Below, one piece after another: positions 57,902-64,000 of a stretch of 64,000 nt of DNA (positions within the stretch are counted from its first letter, which is position 1; the number at the start of each line of letters is the position of its first letter). A program made the translations under genes and the position numbers. Origin of the DNA: Deltaproteobacteria bacterium (GTDB lineage: Bacteria > Desulfobacterota > Syntrophobacteria > Syntrophobacterales > Syntrophobacteraceae). Below the pieces are notes generated by a model that had not been told where the DNA came from, did no database searches, and worked only from the letters and a program-made list of their open reading frames with translations. The stretch lies in contig JAJYDE010000001.1 of assembly GCA_021777755.1 (NCBI GenBank), positions 122,077-186,076 of the forward strand. Reading direction: 5' to 3'.

Positions 57902-59365
57902 ATGGAAATCATGGAATTTTTTGCACGATTGCTTGATCTTGCGCCGCCCTGGGAGGTGAAAACTCTAACTTTGGACGAGCGCACCGTGGACCTCCACCTC
58001 GATTGTTCGCTCCCCGCCCGAATGCGCTGTCCCTCGTGCGATCGCGACTGCCCGGTGACGGGAATTTCTCCTTCGATCAGATGGCGCCACGTCGACACAT
58101 GCCTTAAAAAGACCTTTGTCCACGCCGCTCCTGCGATTGTCGCCTGTCCTGAACATGGCAGGCGGCTTTGCCAGGTTCCATGGGCTGGAAGATTTCCCGA
58201 AATCGTTGGCGGGAGCGGGACGGTGGGGGATCGGGACGGTTTTTTGATGACCGGGGGGTTTGAAAAGTGGATTTTGGATCTTGCCCGGACCGCGAAGGAT
58301 TTGAACCATGCGGCAGGTTTTGCCGCTGTTGATCCCGGGGTGCTTCGCCGCCTGGTTCGATGCGAAAAGCGCCCGATCCTCCAGGCGGGAACTGCCGCCG
58401 GTGCTTCTTCGCAAGCGCTTGGCCGGGGGCGGTCAAGCGGTCAACTATCGCTTTTCGCCCAAGGGAACATGCAGTTTCTAAACGGCGGGATCAATGCCTT
58501 CGGCAACCTCGACCTGGATGAAGCCCTGGGACTTTTTAAAAAACATCAAGTTCATTATCCCAAGGGGTTCGACGTCTCCACCCGGATCAAAACTGTGGAA
58601 TTTTTGCTCGACGGCCTTCGCACTCTTCCGGCAAAACCCGGGGAGCGAGCGGAATTTTTTTGCAAGCTCTGGGATTCGTTCGAAGATTTTTCCAAAGCCC
58701 TGGGGGCGGAGTGCGAGTCTTTCGCCAACAGGGCCAAAAGGGCCTATTTTTCCAAAATGTTGCGGGAAGTGTCGGCAGAGGGCGAGCAGTTGGAAAGTTG
58801 CCCCGTTGGATTCGCATTGGTGCAGGCGGGAATGTATGATGAAGCGATTCGAGTTCTCCAGGAGCACATCCTCAAGATGCCCGGGAGCGCGGTTCTTTAC
58901 GGCCGGCTGGGGGACGCCTATTTTCTGCGGGGAGACCTCGCGATTGCCAGGCAGTGCTATCGGGAAGCCTGTTTGATCGACCCTTCGGCCCTCGATTGGC
59001 CTCATTTGGAGGACGCACGACTAAAGGAGTTGAAAGAGGACCTTCTGTTCGACTACGGTTCGGATCCCGAGTTGGCAGTCGAGTGGGTGCCCGCTCATGC
59101 CAGGGTGGATGGTTTGTTTGAACCAATAGAGATCCGCCTCAATGCCGGGTTGAAGGAGATTGTGGAAAGCTACCTTACGGTGGAAAAACAATGGCGCGGG
59201 GAAGAATCTCCCCGGCTCGGGGCCAGGCTTTTCGCAAGGGGGCTCGTTCTTTGCGACAACGCCCGTAATCTCAAGTTTATAAAGAAAATCGACCTTATCG
59301 AAGTTCGAAGATTGATGAAACGGGTAAATCCCTATTTATTCGAGGACTTTTTGGAGAAGATGTGA
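57902..59365 (+). CDS. ISL3-transposase-like zinc finger fused to a TPR protein
   Basis: 487 residues. Residues about 5-95 look like the N-terminal zinc-binding region of ISL3-family transposases: FARLLDLAPPWEVKTLTLD, CPSCDRDCPV, SIRWRHVDTCLKKTF and a CPEHGRR second Cys/His pair. Residues about 120-165 could be the helix-turn-helix that follows in such transposases. There is no DDE catalytic domain. From about 180 on, the protein is helical with TPR features (LDLDEALGLFKKHQ; VLYGRLGDAYFLRGDLAIARQCYREA). It is either a domesticated transposase domain or an old fusion. ATG 57902. The GNAT gene overlaps its stop. Confidence 0.7.
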   Translation: MEIMEFFARLLDLAPPWEVKTLTLDERTVDLHLDCSLPARMRCPSCDRDCPVTGISPSIRWRHVDTCLKKTFVHAAPAIVACPEHGRRLCQVPWAGRFPEIVGGSGTVGDRDGFLMTGGFEKWILDLARTAKDLNHAAGFAAVDPGVLRRLVRCEKRPILQAGTAAGASSQALGRGRSSGQLSLFAQGNMQFLNGGINAFGNLDLDEALGLFKKHQVHYPKGFDVSTRIKTVEFLLDGLRTLPAKPGERAEFFCKLWDSFEDFSKALGAECESFANRAKRAYFSKMLREVSAEGEQLESCPVGFALVQAGMYDEAIRVLQEHILKMPGSAVLYGRLGDAYFLRGDLAIARQCYREACLIDPSALDWPHLEDARLKELKEDLLFDYGSDPELAVEWVPAHARVDGLFEPIEIRLNAGLKEIVESYLTVEKQWRGEESPRLGARLFARGLVLCDNARNLKFIKKIDLIEVRRLMKRVNPYLFEDFLEKM

Positions 59366-59847
59366 ATCTTTCCGAGAATGTACAGCCGTTTTCCATGGCG
59401 CCCCTCGGGCCCGAACATGTGAGGGCGCTGAGCATGATTTTGTGCTCCATGGAGCCTTGGTTGACAATGGAGTATGTGCCCGAAGACTTCGAGTTCTACC
59501 TTTTGCACGCCGATCCGGGGCTTGTCCGCCATGTTGTGATGATATCCGGGCAGGTTGCCGGGGTGGTGGTGTTGAGAAACCCCTGGCTTTTCGGGCCTCT
59601 TATCGAACTTATCGCCCTTTTCGACGGGTTTAGGGGCGGCGGAGTTGGAGCCACGATCGTGGAGTGGCTGGGCAAGCGGTATAAATGTCGAAATCTGTGG
59701 GTCACTGTTGCATCTTTTAATGTGAGGGCTCAGAAATTTTACGAAAAAGTCGGCTTTGAGAAAAAAGCGGTCCTCGAAGATCTGATAAAACCGGGGTGGG
59801 ATGAATTTTTGCTAAGAAAAAGAATGGCCCGGCCCGATAAAGCTTGA
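59362..59847 (+). CDS. GNAT-family N-acetyltransferase
   Basis: 161 residues. GNAT fold: LGPEHVRALSMILCSMEPW, core strand GQVAGVVVLRNP, acetyl-CoA loop region FDGFRGGGVGATIVEWLGKR, NLWVTVASFNVRAQKFYEKVGFEKKAVLEDLI. Similar to RimI-like or ribosomal acetyltransferases, but the substrate cannot be named. GTG 59362 overlaps the upstream TGA (GTGA) with GGAG 6 bases before, so translation is coupled. It is followed by a strong bidirectional terminator. Confidence 0.88.
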   Translation: MNLSENVQPFSMAPLGPEHVRALSMILCSMEPWLTMEYVPEDFEFYLLHADPGLVRHVVMISGQVAGVVVLRNPWLFGPLIELIALFDGFRGGGVGATIVEWLGKRYKCRNLWVTVASFNVRAQKFYEKVGFEKKAVLEDLIKPGWDEFLLRKRMARPDKA

Positions 59848-59853
59848 GGCAAT

Positions 59854-59887
59854 AAAAAAGCCGGTGGAACCGCCACCGGCTTTTTTT
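59854..59887. terminator. Bidirectional intrinsic terminator
   Basis: AGCCGGTGG / CCACCGGCT stem with AAAAAA before and TTTTTTT after. It serves the GNAT gene (plus) and the Lpp-like gene (minus), which converge here. Confidence 0.9.
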
Positions 59888-59908
59888 GCTCGTATTGAAA
59901 ATCGCAGC

Positions 59909-60163
59909 TTATTTCTTCAGGTGATGCTTGAACATGGCCTCACACCTGTCGGCGGCGGCTTCTGCTCTGCGGGCGGCCTGTTCGGCTCTCATGGCGGCGC
60001 TTTCAGCTGCCTGGGCGCTGGATGCGGACTGGGACGAAAGGGACTCGCACTTGTTGGCGTATCCTTCGCACATCTTGGAATATTTTTCGCCATAGGTCTG
60101 GGCGCAACCGCACAGCATGAATCCAAAGGCAACTGTAAACGCGATAGCTACTATTCTTTTCAT
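59909..60163 (-). CDS. Lpp/OprI-like murein lipoprotein with C-terminal lysine
   Basis: 84 residues from ATG 60163 (AGGAAAGAG upstream). Signal peptide with lipobox MLCGC; the mature chain is Ala-rich, heptad-like (SSAQAAESAAMRAEQAARRAEAAADRCE) and ends HHLKK. Lipid anchor, trimeric-type coiled coil and terminal Lys are the features of Braun lipoprotein, whose Lys is joined to peptidoglycan. Unusual are the extra Cys residues (MCEG, NKCES, DRCEA). An L,D-transpeptidase gene lies 304 bases upstream on the same strand. Confidence 0.85.
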   Translation of the reverse strand: MKRIVAIAFTVAFGFMLCGCAQTYGEKYSKMCEGYANKCESLSSQSASSAQAAESAAMRAEQAARRAEAAADRCEAMFKHHLKK

Positions 60164-60466
60164 CTTCTCTTTCCTCCTCGAAAAACGGTAAAAGTAAAAA
60201 TTGTCTTGCAACTTCGAATACCTATTTCAAATTACAGCGACCCACCCCCTCTCGAATACGCATTAGTCAAAAAAATTTTCTGTAGCGAGTATCAGGCTAC
60301 ATATCGGCCTTCCCGAAGAAATAGCACTGTAGATGCTACGATACCCATTGTTCAAAATCAAGAAATATTTCGCTAAAATGTTGCCCTATATGACTTTGCC
60401 CGGCTACCGATTGCAGCCGATCGATCTGGCCGAAGCCCCCCGGCGCCCTACGGCAACGAGCCTCCC
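60164..60466. other. Intergenic region, nothing recognised
   Basis: 303 bases, AT-rich around 60225-60370, between the L,D-transpeptidase and the Lpp-like gene. It probably contains the lipoprotein promoter. A GTAGC/GCTAC inverted repeat lies near 60272-60340. Confidence 0.5.
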
Positions 60467-61414
60467 CTACCGGGGCATCTCGACGAGTTTCAGCGAGTCA
60501 TCTTTGAAGTTGTCCTTGGTGACATCGGTTGGAACCCCGTTTTGAAGGCTGATGGCCACCATCAGTTTCTGCTGGTCCACATTCTTTGCAAAGGGGTACT
60601 GGGAGAGCTTAGCGAGAGCATATTGCGCGTAATTGTCGATCTTGTTGTAAACATCGGGATAAGCCTGGACGAATATCCTGCCGTTTCGCATGCCGAACTT
60701 TACAGGCTCGTAGATGATTTCAAGCTTTGTTTTGAGAGGCACCTGCGGATAGAGTATCCTGATGTTTTCGGGATAACAGCGAATGCAGCCGTGGCTTACC
60801 AGTCGGCCCACTCCCCACGGCATGCTCGTTCCGTGGATTCCGTAGTCGCCCGCGGAAAATTTCATGATGTAGTCGCCAAGAGGGTTGTCGGGGCCCGGCG
60901 GCATGGAGGTCATGCCATATTTGGCCTGGAGCGAAGCCGGAACATACCAGGTGGGATGGTCCGTCTTATAATTGACGAAAAAATCTCCCACCGGACACTC
61001 CCAGCCCTCGACGCCGATACCGATGGGATAGGTCTGAACGGTCGAATCGGCCTGGTTGAAATAATAGAGCCTCATCTCCGGAATATTGACAACCAGTTGG
61101 TAGTTTTTGCTCGGAGGAAGAACAAAGAAGGTTGGCACAAAAATCCTCTTGCCCTTCGGGGGAAGCCATGCGTCCATTTTGGGGTAGAGCAGTCTGATCG
61201 AATTGAAACCCAAATCGTTTCGCCTGGCTATATCCAGCAGCGTGTCCTTCGGTCGGACGGTGTAGGATACGGGGGCGCCGATCACGGTCAGATCGGGAAC
61301 GCGGTAGGGATATTTGTGGACGGTGGCCGTGAAATCCTCGGCAAAGACTAAAGAGGGCAACAGGAGGGCTAAAAGGATGAAAAGAGAGACCCACCCGGCT
61401 TTTTTCGATCTCAT
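60467..61414 (-). CDS. L,D-transpeptidase (ErfK/YbiS family)
   Basis: 315 residues from ATG 61414: signal peptide (SLFILLALLLPSLVFA), a LysM-like segment (SYTVRPKDTLLDIARRNDLG), then the YkuD catalytic domain with HGTSMPWGVGRLVSHGCIRCYPENI, holding the catalytic Cys in SHGCIR. In enterobacteria this family either attaches Braun lipoprotein to meso-diaminopimelate or makes 3-3 cross-links. Its proximity to a lipoprotein ending in Lys favours attachment. The frame to 61522 adds only a hydrophilic leader before the signal peptide. Confidence 0.92.
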   Translation of the reverse strand: MRSKKAGWVSLFILLALLLPSLVFAEDFTATVHKYPYRVPDLTVIGAPVSYTVRPKDTLLDIARRNDLGFNSIRLLYPKMDAWLPPKGKRIFVPTFFVLPPSKNYQLVVNIPEMRLYYFNQADSTVQTYPIGIGVEGWECPVGDFFVNYKTDHPTWYVPASLQAKYGMTSMPPGPDNPLGDYIMKFSAGDYGIHGTSMPWGVGRLVSHGCIRCYPENIRILYPQVPLKTKLEIIYEPVKFGMRNGRIFVQAYPDVYNKIDNYAQYALAKLSQYPFAKNVDQQKLMVAISLQNGVPTDVTKDNFKDDSLKLVEMPR

Positions 61415-61780
61415 AAGCTGTTTTCCCCGACTACTTGGCAGTTTGCGCGGCCTTGTGAGAGGCCGGTGATAAAGGTGCAAAATTTTAAGCTCCCTTTTGA
61501 TACCTAAAATCTTCCACGTCAAGCCAAAAATGCGTTTTCATGCGAACACGGGAGGACGCGGGGAAAGTTTGCCCGCCCCGATCCGGGCCGCCAATGCCTT
61601 TCTTTTGACGCTCCGAGTGGCTAAATTGGGAGTCTGGTGCCGGTTTGAAGACATTTTGCGGTTGCGGGCTGAAAATGCTTGATTTTTCATCCGCAGTTGT
61701 CCAAACATTAAACATCAACGGCAGTGAGTAAAGATGTGCGGTTTGCCATGGAGAATCATTTCTTTCACTGGAGGAAAAGA
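61415..61780. other. Divergent intergenic region
   Basis: 366 bases between the divergent L,D-transpeptidase and aldolase genes. No gene, riboswitch or convincing promoter pair was recognised, although promoters for both must lie here. Confidence 0.5.
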
Positions 61781-62914
61781 ATGAGCAGGAAAGACGCGGA
61801 TAAGCGGCCGGAGAACGTGAAGGCGAAGTTCCCAAACAGCATTGTTCCCCTGGTGAACGGGCAGGCCCTGATAAAGGCGGCGAGAAAGAACAACGCCATG
61901 ATCATGGCCACAAACATACGTTGCAGACTGCCGGTGGAAGGGATCGTTCTGGCCTCCATGGCGAGCGGGGCTCCGGTGATGTACGAAATCGCCAAATCCG
62001 AACTGACCTACACGGAGTTTACTCCGGCCACATTTGTGGCCTTCATAGTGGGGGAAAATGAACGGCTTGGAAACACGCGGGTGCCTTTTGCGGTTCACGC
62101 CGATCACATAACCGTAAAGAAACTCGAAGAGGTGGAGTCGATAAAAAAGCTCATGGCCCAGCAGCTCGAGGCCGGTTTTACCTCTTTTGCCATCGACGCT
62201 TCGCACATGGAAAACGACAAAAACCTCGAGGCGACCTCCGAACTCGCAAAGCCGATCGTTGCCGCGGGCCTCAACCTGGAAGTCGAACTGGGTGAGATCG
62301 GCGCCAAGAGCGGCAACGCCGAAGGGTTCACGCAGCCCGAGGAGGCCAAGTGGTTTATCGGCGAGCTTGACAAAAGGGGCGTACGGCCCAACCTGCTGGC
62401 CATTAACAACGGCTCCATTCACGGCACCTACTTCGGCGCCTCTCATGAGGGGATCCAACTCGACCTCACCCGGGCGATATGGGAAGCCATCCGGCCGTGG
62501 GATGTCGATATTGCCCAGCACGGCATCACGGGGACCTCGCTGGATAAGATTTCTTCCTTCATCCAGTATGGAATCCGAAAGGGCAACGTGGGGACCCTGT
62601 GGCAGAATATCTCGTTCGGTATGGCAATGAACCAGAACGGAAACTGTATCACCACCGCGGATAAGGATTACATAAAGCGCCCCTACCGGGGGATCCCCGA
62701 CGAACTCTGGGGGGAAATGGTGGCCTGGGCCGCTGAGACCGGCAACCGGGGAGGCGACATCAAGAAGGCCAACGCGCCTTTTGCCCCGCTTTTCAACGCC
62801 CTCGATCCGGCTTACAAGAAGCGGATCAGCGGGCACGTCTACGAGGAAGCCGTTCGCCTCTTCGAGGCGACCCATTCCGCGGGAATCTCGGAAAGTGTCC
62901 GGGAGTTTTTATAG
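61781..62914 (+). CDS. Class II fructose-bisphosphate aldolase family protein
   Basis: 377 residues. Zinc-dependent class II aldolase features: PFAVHADHITV (His ligand and catalytic Asp), AGFTSFAIDASHM, LEVELGEIGAKSG (Glu ligand), NNGSIHGTY (His ligand) and QHGITGTSLD (phosphate site). It may cleave fructose-1,6-bisphosphate in glycolysis/gluconeogenesis, but the active-site context differs from standard Fba (for example ADHITV in place of the usual LDHG), so another ketose or sugar phosphate is possible. ATG 61781 has GGAGG 7 bases upstream; the longer frame from 61724 lacks support. Confidence 0.82.
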   Translation: MSRKDADKRPENVKAKFPNSIVPLVNGQALIKAARKNNAMIMATNIRCRLPVEGIVLASMASGAPVMYEIAKSELTYTEFTPATFVAFIVGENERLGNTRVPFAVHADHITVKKLEEVESIKKLMAQQLEAGFTSFAIDASHMENDKNLEATSELAKPIVAAGLNLEVELGEIGAKSGNAEGFTQPEEAKWFIGELDKRGVRPNLLAINNGSIHGTYFGASHEGIQLDLTRAIWEAIRPWDVDIAQHGITGTSLDKISSFIQYGIRKGNVGTLWQNISFGMAMNQNGNCITTADKDYIKRPYRGIPDELWGEMVAWAAETGNRGGDIKKANAPFAPLFNALDPAYKKRISGHVYEEAVRLFEATHSAGISESVREFL

Positions 62915-63013
62915 AAACACACAAAATCCACCGCATGGAGTGCTTGGCGGGCTCGATTGCATTGGCTGGCGCGCCTGCGCTTTGCCGGGCGGCTCTGTGC
63001 GGTGGACTTGAAC

Positions 63014-63682
63014 TTAGTCGAGCAATTCAAGCAGTTCCATGGGATAAGCGATAATTCTTGCCGCCCCGCCGGCGGCAAGCTCGCCAGCTTCCCGAAACCC
63101 CCACAGGGCGCCAACGGCAAACATCCCGGCGCCATTAGCGGTTTTCATGTCCGTGGCCGTGTCTCCGAGGTAGAGGAAATCCGCGGGTTCGACGGCCATG
63201 CGGGCCGCGATCTCCAGTGCCGAAGCGGGGTCGGGTTTTCGGGCCACCCCGGGGCGCTCGCCAAAAACCAGCTCGAAGCGCCAGGCGGGAAGGAATTCAT
63301 TAATCACTCTGAGTGCGAAGTCGTTGATTTTGTTGGAAAGCACGGCCATTTTGAGACCCCTCGCGCTCAATGCGTCGAGAAGCTCCGCTATGCCGGGATA
63401 GGGGCGTGTTTTCACGTTCCAATTAAGGTCGTAGAGGCCAAGCAACATCTCAAGACACTCGGAGACCTTGCGGGGGTCGCTTGCCGCGCTGTGCGGAAGC
63501 GCGCGCCTGACCAGATTTTCCATTCCGTCTCCGACAAAATATTTGTATTCTCCAAGGCCATGGAGCGGAAAGCCTGAACGCGAGAGCACGCTGTTCATGG
63601 AATCCGCGAGGTCCTCAATGGTATCGAGAAGCGTACCGTCAATATCGAACAAAATGGCTCTGAAATCTTTCGAACGCGGCAT
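63014..63682 (-). CDS. gph: HAD hydrolase, phosphoglycolate phosphatase type
   Basis: 222 residues from ATG 63682 (AAGGAG 8 bases upstream). HAD motifs: I FDIDGTLLDT (nucleophile Asp), II VLSNK, III RKPDP with Lys, IV LGDTATDMKTA. The helical cap after motif I (LADSMNSVLSRSGFPLHG, GLGEYKYFVGDGMENLVRRALP) is that of Gph-type enzymes, which remove phosphate from 2-phosphoglycolate. Convergent with the aldolase gene. The upstream extension to 63982 is not supported. Confidence 0.88.
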   Translation of the reverse strand: MPRSKDFRAILFDIDGTLLDTIEDLADSMNSVLSRSGFPLHGLGEYKYFVGDGMENLVRRALPHSAASDPRKVSECLEMLLGLYDLNWNVKTRPYPGIAELLDALSARGLKMAVLSNKINDFALRVINEFLPAWRFELVFGERPGVARKPDPASALEIAARMAVEPADFLYLGDTATDMKTANGAGMFAVGALWGFREAGELAAGGAARIIAYPMELLELLD

Positions 63683-64000
63683 CAGGGTCTCCTTCAGGTC
63701 TTGATTGTAAACTTTGGCGCCGAGCTTAGCACCGACGAGCGTTTGATTCAAGGGCGGATGGAGCGCAGCCCGGCCTGGGTGGCCTCTGAACAGGGATTGC
63801 CCAAGGGCGAGGCGGCCGGCACAAAACAACTGGTCAATCCGGCAAAGAGATCGTATGGTTATGAGGTGTGAAACGGGATTGGAATGGAGCGGGCTTGCCC
63901 CTGAAGACCCTGATCTGAAAGACGGAGAGCTTCTACAAGTCATGGGGACGCGGCAACGTGGCCGATGCTTAGAGCACGCCATTCCATCCGAGTACCCTTT
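63683..64000. other. Right-edge region upstream of gph
   Basis: No gene is supported. An open plus-strand frame from ATG 63855 runs off the edge (48 codons, MVMRCETGLEWSGLAPED), but it has no ribosome-binding site or recognised homology. Confidence 0.5.

Noticed and set aside
57902..58400. Functional ISL3 insertion sequence
   Set aside because: No DDE domain, no terminal inverted repeats or target duplication seen; only the N-terminal zinc region is similar.
63683..63982. Upstream extension of gph
   Set aside because: HAD family proteins start just before FDIDGTL; ATG 63682 has AAGGAG; the extension is basic and low in family similarity.
63855..64000. Start of a new plus-strand gene at the right edge
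   Set aside because: No ribosome-binding site and no recognisable sequence; too short to support.

Overview
The window looks like a chromosomal segment from an anaerobic, Gram-negative deltaproteobacterium (Desulfobacterota). Syntrophobacterales (Syntrophobacter-like) is my best guess. The reasons are moderately high GC, many large PAS-type histidine kinases, a MucR-type zinc-finger regulator, DsrE-family sulfur proteins, a PurS-PurL fusion, de novo cobalamin synthesis, Lpp/L,D-transpeptidase envelope genes, and what appears to be a UGA-encoded selenoprotein. The lineage is inferred from gene content only; no rRNA is present. I see no prophage, intact insertion sequence or CRISPR array.

Layout. 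1-8260 (minus strand): an amino-acid operon argB-argD-argF-argG-argH-lipoprotein-lysA-dapF (dapF cut by the window edge), with a candidate promoter and a leader hairpin before argB. 8259-12600 (minus): the cobalamin genes cbiA-cbiP-cbiB, preceded by a probable cobalamin riboswitch. 12603-20370 (minus): a PhaC-like hydrolase, a hybrid sensor kinase, a SbmA/BacA-type ABC exporter/importer and a DUF1614 membrane protein. 20831-22366 (plus): a secreted seven-repeat GloVer beta-propeller. 22401-24340 (minus): pgsA and a secreted protein. 24472-32575: a DUF4911 protein, a PAS histidine kinase and a 1917-residue hybrid phosphorelay kinase. 32737-33642 (minus): MucR regulator plus a small DsrE-family gene whose frame is interrupted by TGA exactly at the first Cys of the family CxxC motif. 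I read this as selenocysteine.

34102-41173 (plus): tRNA-Val(GAC), then the classic translation operon thrS-infC-rpmI-rplT-pheS-pheT. 41183-48095 (plus): PilZ protein, MntP-like efflux, purSL-purE and a RelA/SpoT homologue with intact hydrolase but a degenerate-looking synthetase. 48130-53295: a hypothetical protein, an HtrA protease, an HNH nuclease, a small Cys protein, an ArsR-DsrE pair with a clear promoter/operator, and a sigma-54 activator. 53961-59847 (plus): ndk, an MltD-like transglycosylase with a histone-like tail, an AcuC/AcuB-like pair, a small conserved protein (minus), an ISL3-zinc-finger/TPR chimera and a GNAT enzyme. 59909-61414 (minus): a Braun-type lipoprotein ending in Lys next to an L,D-transpeptidase. 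61781-63682: a class II aldolase and a phosphoglycolate-phosphatase-type HAD enzyme.

The most notable items are the DsrE-like selenoprotein at 32737-33057, the transposase-derived zinc finger fused to a TPR protein, the Lpp/L,D-transpeptidase pair, the ArsR-DsrE putative persulfide switch, and the cobalamin riboswitch candidate.
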